A stretch of 10,507 nt of DNA, taken from positions 1-10,507 of the forward strand of contig CAKVCJ010000042.1 in the NCBI GenBank assembly GCA_934725655.1, written 5' to 3'. Every line of letters begins with the position of its first letter. Position 1 is the first letter of the stretch. Shown one piece after another: positions 1-6,232 of the stretch. The position numbers and the translations under genes were made by a program. This DNA comes from an uncultured Brachyspira sp. GTDB taxonomy: Bacteria > Spirochaetota > Brachyspiria > Brachyspirales > Brachyspiraceae. The notes under the pieces were generated by a model. That model saw only the letters and a list, made by a program, of their open reading frames with translations, was not told where the DNA came from and ran no database searches.

Positions 1-163
1 TTTTGATATCATAACGTTTTTCTAATTCCATAATAAGTTCTACTAAATCAAGTGAATCAGCGTTCAAATCATCTACAAAAGAAGCTGTATCAGTGATTTT
101 ACTCTTGTCTGAAATGTTTAATTGATTAGCAACAACATCCTTAATTTCATCGATTAATGCCAT
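1..163 (-). CDS. acpP: Acyl carrier protein (N-terminal 54 residues, cut by window edge)
   Basis: This is the 4'-phosphopantetheine-carrying protein that holds growing acyl chains during type II fatty-acid synthesis in the cytoplasm. The visible 54 residues begin MALIDEIKDVVANQL and contain the attachment motif DSLDLVEL, with the modified serine at residue 37. The following ELEKRYDI matches the acidic recognition helix of the family. The C-terminal third lies beyond position 1. The ATG at 161-163 is supported by a GGAG Shine-Dalgarno (complement of 171-174) with 7 nt spacing. It lies 72 nt downstream of fabG on the same strand, the common fabG-acpP order, so it is probably co-transcribed. A TATAAT-like box (complement of 206-211) in the gap could give extra acpP transcription, but its -35 region is poor. 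Identification is secure. Confidence 0.95.
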   Translation of the reverse strand, partial: MALIDEIKDVVANQLNISDKSKITDTASFVDDLNADSLDLVELIMELEKRYDIK

Positions 164-208
164 GTTGAATCTCCTTTTTTATTAATTTATTATTGTTTTT
201 AATTTATT

Positions 209-230
209 ATAAAGTGCAAAGCAACTTTAT
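209..230 (-). other. Hairpin in the fabG-acpP gap
   Basis: Read on the minus strand, ATAAAG-T-TGC-TTT-GCA-CTTTAT forms a 9-bp stem with one bulged T and a three-base loop, starting a few bases after the fabG stop codon. No T-run follows, so it is not a classical terminator. It could act as an mRNA processing or stability element that uncouples acpP from fabG levels (inference). Part of it overlaps a TATAAT box that could instead serve an acpP promoter. Confidence 0.4.
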
Positions 231-235
231 TACTA

Positions 236-985
236 TTACATAGACATTCCGCCGTCAACGGCTATAACTTCCCCTGTTATATAATTACTCAAATCTGAAG
301 CAAGAAATACAACTATATTAGCAACATCTTCAGCAGTACCTAATTTTTTTAAAGGTGTAATATCCATTATCTTTTTTACAGCATCTTCAGCAAGTATATC
401 TGTCATATCTGTTTGAATAAAACCCGGTGCTATAGCATTAACGCATATACCGCGAGGAGCAAACTCTTTAGCCATAGATTTAGTAATGCCTATAATGCCC
501 GCCTTAGCTGCAGCATAATTTACCTGACCAGCATTACCCATCTTACCTATAACACTTGATATATTAATTATCTTACCCTTTCTTGCTCTTAACATACTCT
601 TAGCAGCTTCTCTTGAAGTGTAAAATGCACCTGACAAATTAGTATTTATAACATCATTCCAAGCACTGTCGTCCATCTGTATAACTAACATATCTTTAGT
701 AATGCCTGCATTATTAACTAATATATCTATAGAACCAAATTTCTCTATAGTCTTAGCAACAACCTCTTTACAAGATTCGCTTGATTTCACATCATGAACC
801 AAAGCAAGTGCCTCTACATTATATTTTGATTTTAATTCATCAGCAACTTCTTGAGCCTTAGCAATATTTGTAGCTGTAACAACAACATTAACTCCTTCAT
901 TAACTAATGCTTCTGCTATTTTTTTTCCTATTCCTCTGCTTGCGCCTGTTACTAAAGCTGTTTTATTTTTAAGATTTAAATCCAT
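236..985 (-). CDS. fabG: 3-oxoacyl-[acyl-carrier-protein] reductase FabG
   Basis: FabG is the cytoplasmic NADPH-dependent reductase that converts 3-oxoacyl-ACP to 3-hydroxyacyl-ACP in the first reductive step of fatty-acid elongation. The 249 residues are a complete classical short-chain dehydrogenase. The nucleotide-binding TGASRGIG is at residues 13-20, NNAG at 91-94, and the catalytic tetrad is Asn116, Ser144, Tyr157 and Lys161. The stretch GNAGQVNYAAAKAGIIG and the C-terminal GEVIAVDGGMSM are typical of FabG rather than of other SDRs. The ATG start has an AAGGA Shine-Dalgarno (complement of 991-995) 5 nt upstream. It is the first gene after a strong promoter and precedes acpP, its substrate carrier. 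All catalytic residues are present, so it should be active. Confidence 0.96.
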   Translation of the reverse strand: MDLNLKNKTALVTGASRGIGKKIAEALVNEGVNVVVTATNIAKAQEVADELKSKYNVEALALVHDVKSSESCKEVVAKTIEKFGSIDILVNNAGITKDMLVIQMDDSAWNDVINTNLSGAFYTSREAAKSMLRARKGKIINISSVIGKMGNAGQVNYAAAKAGIIGITKSMAKEFAPRGICVNAIAPGFIQTDMTDILAEDAVKKIMDITPLKKLGTAEDVANIVVFLASDLSNYITGEVIAVDGGMSM

Positions 986-1021
986 AATTATCCTTAAAAT
1001 TATTTAAATACGCTTACACTA

Positions 1022-1050
1022 ATTAAAACAAAATATGCTAAATTTGTCAA
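1022..1050 (-). promoter_or_regulatory. Sigma-70-type promoter for fabG-acpP
   Basis: On the minus strand there is a perfect -35 TTGACA (complement of 1045-1050), a 17-bp spacer, and a -10 TTTAAT (complement of 1022-1027). Transcription would start near 1015, giving a leader of about 30 nt that contains the fabG Shine-Dalgarno. It lies just downstream of the pyk stop codon, so fabG-acpP can be expressed independently of pyk. Confidence 0.75.
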
Positions 1051-1075
1051 GTCTATTTTGCAACTTTAAAATTAC

Positions 1076-1098
1076 CGACTTTTTTGTTTAAAAGGTCG
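1076..1098 (-). terminator. Possible weak terminator hairpin after pyk
   Basis: Downstream of the pyk stop, the minus strand carries CGAC-C-TTTT, a five-base loop, then AAAA-A-GTCG. This is an imperfect 8-bp stem with one C/A mismatch. It is followed by GTAATTTTAAAG rather than a proper T-run. It may slow or partly end pyk transcription before the fabG promoter, but it does not meet the standard for a strong intrinsic terminator. Confidence 0.3.
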
Positions 1099-1136
1099 AA
1101 AAATGATAAGAACTAACTATTATTTTATATACAAAT

Positions 1137-2570
1137 TTAGTGCATTACCACTACACGAACACTATTCTCTTGCCACCTGCCCTGCCATTTGCTGCCGCTC
1201 ACTACAATTATTCTATCCCCATGATTAGCTAATTTATGCTCTACCAAAGTGTCCTCAAGTATGTTAATCTCGCCTCCATGGCTAATACCCGCACTAAAGT
1301 TCAAATCTTCAGGCATATGTATAGTATAAACATTATGACATATAGCAAGACCATTACACATATTATTGTCAGCAGACATAAATACTATAGGAGTTTTTGG
1401 CCTTTTCTTAGATAAATTCCTAACAGTTCTTCCAGACCTTGAAAGAGCTATTATTGCCTTATTATCTAAACTATATGATAAATAAGAAGCACTGTCAGCT
1501 AAAGCATCATTAACACCGCTGTCTAAATAAGTCATATTATCATGAGAAGTTTTATTAACAGATTTCTCAGCAGCCTCTACTATAGAAACCATAGCCTTCA
1601 CAGACTCTATAGGATAATCTCCCGAAGCAGTTTCAGCAGACATCATTACAACATCAGTGCCGTCTAATACAGCATTAGCAACATCGCTAGCCTCAGCCCT
1701 TGAAGGTACTGGGCTTTTTGTCATACTCTCAAGCATTTGGGTAGCTATTATTGTAATCTTACCCATATCGTTTGCCATTTTTAGTATCTTCTTCTGCCAA
1801 ACAGGAACCTCTCCAAATGGTATCTCTACTCCCAAGTCTCCTCTTGCCACCATTACTCCGTCAGACTCTTTTATTATACTCTCTAAATTCTCTAATGACT
1901 CCGTATTTTCTATTTTTGATACTATTCCAACATGCTTAAAATCATTATCATCTAATATCTTTCTAAGCCTTATAACATCCTCTGCCCTTCTTACAAAACT
2001 CATGCCCAAATAATTAGCTCCGTTTTTAGCTGCAAATAAAGCATCATTAACATCTTTCTCTGTTAAAACCTCTGTTGTTACATGAGCACCTGGTAAGTTA
2101 ATGCCCTTACTGCTTAATATAGTGCCCCCAGTTATAACCTTACATACAACAAGCTTTGAAGCCTCATCACTGGATTCTACTATAAGCTGTATAGTGCCGT
2201 CAGCTATTAAAAGCAAAGAACCTGCCCTTACATCATGAGCTATATTTTCATGCGTAGTAGGTATTATGCTTTCATCATTAGTCTCTTTATGTCCGCTTAA
2301 TTTTACAATATCGCCCTCTTTTACTATGATATTCTCTTTTAGATTTCCTATTCTTATCTTAGGGCCCTGCAAATCTGCTAATATTGCAACAGGCTTACCT
2401 AACTCGTAAGAAACTTTTCTTATTATCTTTATTCTCTCCAAATGTTCATCATAACTTCCAAATGAAAAATTAAGCCTGCATACATCAGCACCATTCTCTA
2501 TTATCTTTTTTACCATTTCTTCATTAGACCATCTAGGGCCTAAAGTTGCTATTATTTTTGTTTTCCTCAT
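1137..2570 (-). CDS. pyk: Pyruvate kinase (PykA-type)
   Basis: Pyruvate kinase makes pyruvate and ATP from phosphoenolpyruvate and ADP, the last step of glycolysis. The 477 residues start with RKTKIIATLGP and show the expected site residues: Arg32, Asn34, Ser36 and Asp66, the catalytic Lys219 in IVSKIEN, Glu221, ARGDLGVEIP with Asp245, and ATQMLESM with Thr277. The DLQGPKIRIG segment (66-75) is of the E. coli PykA kind rather than the DTKGPEIR kind. The usual His of the NFSHG motif is Phe here (residue 37), and the usual SGETAAG is SAETASG. There is no C-terminal PEP-utiliser domain, and the length is normal. The ATG has an AGGTGG Shine-Dalgarno (complement of 2580-2585). It stands alone, with its own promoter, divergent from a lipoprotein gene. 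Confidence 0.95.
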   Translation of the reverse strand: MRKTKIIATLGPRWSNEEMVKKIIENGADVCRLNFSFGSYDEHLERIKIIRKVSYELGKPVAILADLQGPKIRIGNLKENIIVKEGDIVKLSGHKETNDESIIPTTHENIAHDVRAGSLLLIADGTIQLIVESSDEASKLVVCKVITGGTILSSKGINLPGAHVTTEVLTEKDVNDALFAAKNGANYLGMSFVRRAEDVIRLRKILDDNDFKHVGIVSKIENTESLENLESIIKESDGVMVARGDLGVEIPFGEVPVWQKKILKMANDMGKITIIATQMLESMTKSPVPSRAEASDVANAVLDGTDVVMMSAETASGDYPIESVKAMVSIVEAAEKSVNKTSHDNMTYLDSGVNDALADSASYLSYSLDNKAIIALSRSGRTVRNLSKKRPKTPIVFMSADNNMCNGLAICHNVYTIHMPEDLNFSAGISHGGEINILEDTLVEHKLANHGDRIIVVSGSKWQGRWQENSVRVVVMH

Positions 2571-2596
2571 AATATTTTACCACCTATTATAAAAAT

Positions 2597-2624
2597 ATTA
2601 TAAAACATAGAAATATTTTTACAA
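2597..2624 (-). promoter_or_regulatory. Sigma-70-type promoter for pyk
   Basis: Minus-strand -35 TTGTAA (complement of 2619-2624), a 16-bp spacer, and a perfect -10 TATAAT (complement of 2597-2602). A start near 2590 leaves a short leader with the AGGTGG ribosome site. A second TATAAT nearer the gene (complement of 2587-2592) would start transcription inside the ribosome site and is not favoured. Confidence 0.6.
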
Positions 2625-2651
2625 CTTTTTATATTAAAAATTGATATTTTT

Positions 2652-2680
2652 TTGCTTTAAAAATACTATTAATGTATAAT
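2652..2680 (+). promoter_or_regulatory. Promoter for the 2687 lipoprotein gene, possibly leaderless
   Basis: TTGCTT (2652-2657), a 17-bp spacer and a perfect TATAAT (2675-2680) put the expected transcription start at about 2686-2688, which is the ATG itself. An alternative pair, TTGATA (2641-2646) and TACTAT (2664-2669), also at 17 bp, would start near 2676. Neither gives room for a Shine-Dalgarno, and none is visible. It is divergent from the pyk promoter, about 50 bp away. Confidence 0.5.
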
Positions 2681-2686
2681 ATTAAC

Positions 2687-3211
2687 ATGATTAAAAAATT
2701 ATTATATATTCTGTTTATTACTCTAATTATATCCTCCTGTGAAAAAATAGAAAACATCACTGTAATATTTGATGATATAACAATAGATATACCCGAAAAC
2801 TTTCAGCAAAATTATATCAACAATATGATAGCCTATGATCCCAATTTTAAAATAATAGACTCATATGGCATAGAAACAAAAACTTCTATATACAATGTCT
2901 CATATACCAAATCGAATTACCCCATAGATATACTATCCTCAAAAGAAGGCATAATAAATGGCGTTATCAATAATAAAGTATTAAAAGAAGTAAAAGTAGA
3001 AAAAGAGGGATACTACAAAGAACAAACTAATGCCTACGATATGCTAATTAGCTATTATTATGGCCCAAATAAAACATATCAAAGAAGCTTTATAATGATA
3101 AACGGAAATAACATCATTCAAATAACTGCTATATATAATGCCAATAGCAAAAAAGATGATAAGATTATAAACGATATAATAAACTCTGTAAAAGAAAGAG
3201 CTAATAATTAA
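2687..3211 (+). CDS. Small lipoprotein of unknown function
   Basis: I do not recognise this protein. From the ATG at 2687 it has 174 residues: a short signal peptide MIKKLLYILFITLIISSC with lipobox ISSC (lipidated Cys18), then a hydrophilic alpha/beta domain of about 150 residues. The domain starts ITIDIPENF and ends with a helix IINDIINSVKE. That outline (IP-n-f strand, long central section, late hydrophobic strand, final helix with a conserved SVK) is reminiscent of PsbP/DcrB-like folds, but this is weak inference. An in-frame ATG at 2672 would add five residues (MYNIN) ahead of a normal signal peptide and overlaps the probable -10 box, so the 2687 start is preferred. It is monocistronic and diverges from pyk. 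The product should sit on the outer face of the inner membrane or on the outer membrane. Confidence 0.8.
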   Translation: MIKKLLYILFITLIISSCEKIENITVIFDDITIDIPENFQQNYINNMIAYDPNFKIIDSYGIETKTSIYNVSYTKSNYPIDILSSKEGIINGVINNKVLKEVKVEKEGYYKEQTNAYDMLISYYYGPNKTYQRSFIMINGNNIIQITAIYNANSKKDDKIINDIINSVKERANN

Positions 3212-3306
3212 ATATATATTTTTATTTCTGATATCTTGCTAAAAAGCTGCACCTAATTAAAAACAGAATTTCTTCTTCTGCAATTATATATTGAGAACTA
3301 CAAAAC

Positions 3307-3350
3307 TAATATTATACTTGTTTCAAAAGTACTTGACAAAATTAGTTGTA
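3307..3350 (+). repeat. Left terminal inverted repeat arm
   Basis: Outer 22 bases (3307-3328) contain ACTTGTTTCAAAA, and the inner 8 bases are TAGTTGTA (3343-3350). The intervening 14 bases are diverged from the right arm (about half match). The arm also contains TTGACA at 3333-3338, but no -10 box lies at a usable distance. Confidence 0.65.
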
Positions 3351-3426
3351 TAATTTTCAGCATAATTTTAGTTATAAAATTCTGTTTTACATGTTGTATA
3401 ATTAATTATTTTAGTACATAAAAATA

Positions 3427-3566
3427 CAGTTCTTCGCGAAGCGTATCCGAAGGATATAAGGTTCTTTTATACCAATACCGAAAGCTACCTTGCCGCAGGC
3501 ACGCAGAGCGTCGGTAAAAGAACTGGGGTGCTACCCTAAGGGCACGCTTCGCAGGGGCAAAGCCCC
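3427..3566. other. GC-rich array of three-base-loop hairpins (structured DNA or RNA core)
   Basis: Of 140 bases, 76 are G or C (54%), against a very AT-rich surrounding. Nearly every stretch folds: CGC-GAA-GCG (3435-3443), TATCC-GAA-GGATA (3444-3456), TGCC-GCA-GGCA (3491-3501), CGC-AGA-GCG (3502-3510), CCC-TAA-GGG (3534-3542, enclosed by GTG/CAC at 3528-3530 and 3543-3545), GC-TTC-GC (3546-3552) and GGGGC-AAA-GCCCC (3554-3566). Larger stems enclose them: TACCGA/TCGGTA (3476-3481 with 3511-3516) and CAGTTCTT/AAGAACTG (3427-3434 with 3518-3525). The pairing is almost symmetric on both strands, so orientation cannot be decided. It might be a structured RNA, a transposition substrate or a bidirectional transcription stop. 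Confidence 0.65.
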
Positions 3567-3600
3567 AATTATAAATTTAAAATACTAAAAAATTAAACAG

Positions 3601-3643
3601 TACAACTATTTATTAATTTAGTTTTGAAACAAGTCTAATATTA
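3601..3643 (-). repeat. Right terminal inverted repeat arm
   Basis: TACAACTA (3601-3608) and the outer 22 bases (3622-3643, containing TTTTGAAACAAGT) are the inverted partners of the left arm. Beyond 3643 an 8-base stretch TTATAATA separates it from AGTTTT, which would otherwise continue the match to AAAACT on the left side, so a small insertion may have occurred at this edge. Confidence 0.65.
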
Positions 3644-3672
3644 TTATAATAGTTTTAAAATATGTATTTTAT

Positions 3673-4524
3673 TTAGATATAATCTTTTATTATTAAAGAG
3701 AGCTCTTTTACCTTTTCTATGCCCAAAGACTCACCTCTAATCTCTTTATCAATATTTGCTCTTTCTAATATTTCATCTATTTTATTTTTATCAATATCAA
3801 TGTATGGAGATTTTAAAAAATTGTTTTTTATAGTTTTTCTTCTGTTGTGAAATAATGTCTTTGAAACAGATTTAAAAATATTAAGCATAGTTAAATCAAC
3901 TTTTTTAGGCTTAATGCTTATGATTGATGATGTTACCTTTGGAATTGGATAAAACACTTCTTTTGATACATTATACTCTAATTTAATATCAGACATAAAA
4001 TTAGCAAACAATGTTAAAGCAGAATAATCTTCACTGCCCTCTTTAGCAATTAATCTATTTGCAAAATCACTTTGCACCATAAAAACAGCATAATTCCACC
4101 TATTATAACAATCACAAAAAAGCCACTCTATTATAGGGCTTGCTATATTATATGGAATATTGCCGTATACATCAAAGTTTCTATTTTTATCTATATCATT
4201 AATATCAACTTTTAATATATCATTGTGAATAATATTTATATCTTTATAGCTCTCTTTTAAATGATTATATAAAGCATTATCATATTCAACTATAGTGAGA
4301 TTATTTTTATATATACTAACAAGTATATTGCTAAGCGAGCCTAATCCTCCGCCTATCTCTATAGCATAATCTCCCCTCAAAATATCTTTAGGCAGAGTAT
4401 TTGCTATATTATAAGCAATATTTCTGTCGCATAAAAAATTCTGTCCTCTATTTTTGTTTGGAAAGATAGACTTACTCTTTAAATACTCAATAACTTCTGA
4501 CTTGGAATATACATTATTTAACAT
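3673..4524 (-). CDS. rsmA: 16S rRNA (adenine1518-N6/adenine1519-N6)-dimethyltransferase RsmA
   Basis: RsmA (KsgA) uses S-adenosylmethionine to dimethylate two adjacent adenines near the 3' end of 16S rRNA during late small-subunit assembly. The 283 residues show the family order: RGQNFL (26-31), SAM motif I EIGGGLG (56-62, with Gly where Pro is usual), acidic Glu80 binding the ribose, Asp102, catalytic motif IV NIPY (122-125), FYPIPKV (191-197) and FHNRRKTI (225-232) in the C-terminal RNA-contact region. Length is normal. The ATG at 4522-4524 overlaps the end of the preceding gene by 11 bp and has no good Shine-Dalgarno, so translation is probably coupled. It is the last gene of a four-gene operon whose other members look envelope-related. 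Confidence 0.93.
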   Translation of the reverse strand: MLNNVYSKSEVIEYLKSKSIFPNKNRGQNFLCDRNIAYNIANTLPKDILRGDYAIEIGGGLGSLSNILVSIYKNNLTIVEYDNALYNHLKESYKDINIIHNDILKVDINDIDKNRNFDVYGNIPYNIASPIIEWLFCDCYNRWNYAVFMVQSDFANRLIAKEGSEDYSALTLFANFMSDIKLEYNVSKEVFYPIPKVTSSIISIKPKKVDLTMLNIFKSVSKTLFHNRRKTIKNNFLKSPYIDIDKNKIDEILERANIDKEIRGESLGIEKVKELSLIIKDYI

Positions 4525-6232
4525 ATTTATTTATTCTTGAAATTTGAAGCAATAAAGCTAATATCATCACTACAGCAAAACTAAGCATTATTATAATACT
4601 TACATTAAATCCTAATATCATTAATACATTCGTAGATACATAATTAATAACTATACTATAAAGCAAAACAAGCAATACAGTTCCTATAACTCCTATAATA
4701 TTAAACATAACCCCAGCAGTATTTTTAGTATAAATATTATATCTAAATGATAAATATGCTATTATTATAAATAATAGTAAATAATAAAAAGGAGACAAAA
4801 TCTTTTTAAATAATACCCCCATAGTTCTTCCATTAGAATAGCCAAATAAAGGAAGTTCAGATTTTAAACTTATAATATCTTTTATTCCAGTATCGCTTAA
4901 TGGCCTAAAAGGATAATCTTTAATATTTTTAATAGTACTATCAGATATATTAACAGCTATAATATCCTCATTAGTATTACTATTATCATAAATTCCTTTT
5001 ATGTTATCAAATTTTGATTTTAAAATAATATTTTTCACATTAGGGCTCTTAAAAGAATCTGTTATTTTACCATATTTATATATTATTTTATTTGTAACAT
5101 TTAATTCTTTATCCAAATTAATTACATATACATCATATAAATACAATGATTCCCCAAAGAAAATACTATAAAGAGCAGAAATCATAGTATTATTATTATT
5201 GAGCATTAAAGTAATACCATTATTTTCTAACATTGTTGTATTTGTTAAAGAATAATAATCATCAATAAAAAATTTCCTAATCTCTTTTGCTCTATCTATA
5301 AAGAAATCATATCTATCAATACTATCAACTATCAAAGAATAATAAGTTTTTATTTCATTGATATTAGGATAATTAATATATAAATTGGATATGCTGCTGT
5401 ATGCCTTCCAAAAATTTCCATTTCTATATAATTCTATAGTGTCAGCAAGCTTTCCATAAGCTAATGATTCATAGAAATTTTTTCCTACATAAGAAGGTCT
5501 ATTGTTTTGCATAATACTAATCTTATTAAGATAATAAATAGCCAAAGGATTATATCTATCTATTTTAAGTACATCGGTGTAATATCTATTAGCAAGAGTA
5601 TAGTTAGAAATACTAAAAGCTCTTGAACCTTGAGAAAGTAAATTATTTATATAAGCAGCTCTATCAATATTTGCAATCTCTTCTAATTCAATTCTTTTAT
5701 TTTCAATATCTTTTAATAACAATAAAATATTTCCATCATTTCTATCATATATTAAAGCATTTCTGGCAAACTCTTCTGCATTATTTAAATTTCCAGCATC
5801 AAATTCCTGTTTAGCCCTTTGATATTCGCTTTCTTTCAAAGAAAATTTGTACTGATTAAAATATCTATAGTCTTTATTAATATTATATTCTTTTAATACA
5901 GATATTAATTTATCTGCTAAAAAATAATCATAAAAAGTAAAAAAAGCTGTAAAAACAATCATTAAAGCAACAGGCACAGCGATAATTTTAGATATTGATA
6001 ATCCCTGCAAATAATAGCCCTTAAAAAAGGCAGAGTATACACTTAAGGCTATTATAAAAGGAATACAATTTTTATATATGATAAGCGAGGTAAGAATATA
6101 TACTATCAAATCATATACTTTACCCTCACCTCTGGTATATATATTATATAGCAGAAATATAAAAAATATTGAAATAATACTAATAATAGAAAAGCTTAGT
6201 ATCAATCTTAGGATTATGCCAATTTTTTTCAT
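4514..6232 (-). CDS. Six-TM LptF/LptG-like permease with a TPR insert (predicted)
   Basis: 572 residues. Three membrane helices lie at the N-terminus (about 7-31, 43-70, 82-102) and three at the C-terminus (about 478-497, 505-530, 536-563), with a large soluble region between. This 3+3 layout is that of LptF/LptG, the permeases that extract lipopolysaccharide for the Lpt bridge. YYLQGLSISKI (73-83) falls where that family has its A-S-G-I-S coupling-helix motif. Residues about 328-435, with short beta-like runs (SLYLYDVYVINLD, NKIIYKYGKI), could be the periplasmic jellyroll. Unlike the standard proteins (about 360 residues), some 200 residues with about three TPR-like units (134-167, 196-229, 262-295) lie before it. 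The assignment is from topology and weak motifs; an unrelated TPR membrane protein is the alternative. The start overlaps the previous stop by one base (TAATG), with GGAAG upstream. Confidence 0.55.
   Translation of the reverse strand: MKKIGIILRLILSFSIISIISIFFIFLLYNIYTRGEGKVYDLIVYILTSLIIYKNCIPFIIALSVYSAFFKGYYLQGLSISKIIAVPVALMIVFTAFFTFYDYFLADKLISVLKEYNINKDYRYFNQYKFSLKESEYQRAKQEFDAGNLNNAEEFARNALIYDRNDGNILLLLKDIENKRIELEEIANIDRAAYINNLLSQGSRAFSISNYTLANRYYTDVLKIDRYNPLAIYYLNKISIMQNNRPSYVGKNFYESLAYGKLADTIELYRNGNFWKAYSSISNLYINYPNINEIKTYYSLIVDSIDRYDFFIDRAKEIRKFFIDDYYSLTNTTMLENNGITLMLNNNNTMISALYSIFFGESLYLYDVYVINLDKELNVTNKIIYKYGKITDSFKSPNVKNIILKSKFDNIKGIYDNSNTNEDIIAVNISDSTIKNIKDYPFRPLSDTGIKDIISLKSELPLFGYSNGRTMGVLFKKILSPFYYLLLFIIIAYLSFRYNIYTKNTAGVMFNIIGVIGTVLLVLLYSIVINYVSTNVLMILGFNVSIIIMLSFAVVMILALLLQISRINKYVK

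Larger units (their letters stand above)
3307..3643. mobile_element. MITE-like non-coding element with long terminal inverted repeats
   Basis: The outer 22 bases at 3307-3328 match the reverse complement of 3622-3643 at 21 of 22 positions (one A/C difference). Further in, TAGTTGTA (3343-3350) pairs with TACAACTA (3601-3608). The gaps between outer and inner matches are 14 and 13 bases, so the two ends form one imperfect terminal repeat of about 44 bp. Between them sit AT-rich shoulders and a GC-rich structured core, with no transposase. Both ends begin or end with TA, which would fit TA-target insertion as in IS630/Tc1-related MITEs, but no longer target duplication is evident. Size, repeats, lack of coding and position between convergent genes all fit a MITE. 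Family membership is not established. Confidence 0.6.
3212..3672. other. 461-bp convergent intergenic region
   Basis: This lies between the 3' ends of the lipoprotein gene (plus) and rsmA (minus). No frame has a start, a ribosome site and a credible protein. It contains the MITE-like element and structured core described separately. Just outside and inside its left arm is another inverted repeat, AAAACAGAATTT (3260-3271) against AAATTCTGTTTT (3377-3388). An 11-bp direct repeat GTTGTATAATT occurs at 3345-3355 and 3393-3403. I see no ordinary terminator with a T-run for either flanking gene. Confidence 0.8.

Noticed and set aside
1657..2013. Open frame of 118 codons on the plus strand
   Set aside because: It lies fully antisense within pyk, has no ribosome site and no recognisable protein; it is a by-product of pyk codon usage.
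2672..2686. ATG at 2672 as start of the small lipoprotein
   Set aside because: It overlaps the probable -10 box, has no ribosome site and puts MYNIN before an already complete signal peptide.
3333..3354. TTGACA and TATAAT inside the left arm of the element
   Set aside because: The spacer is only 10 bp, too short for a sigma-70 promoter, and nothing suitable lies 16-18 bp away.
3345..3403. GTTGTATAATT repeated twice, considered as a minimal CRISPR
   Set aside because: Only two 11-base AT-rich copies, no further repeats and no cas genes; better explained as part of the element.
3427..3566. Hairpin core considered as tRNA, riboswitch, group II intron or retron RNA
   Set aside because: No cloverleaf or CCA-type acceptor, no known aptamer motif, no domain V-like hairpin and no reverse transcriptase nearby.
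3427..3590. Possible short peptide frames through the GC-rich core
   Set aside because: Some frames stay open for 30-50 codons but lack an ATG and ribosome site, and the sequence is explained by palindromes.
3657..3670. AAAATA-TG-TATTTT as a terminator for rsmA
   Set aside because: All-AT stem of 6 bp with a two-base loop and no T-run; too weak to call.
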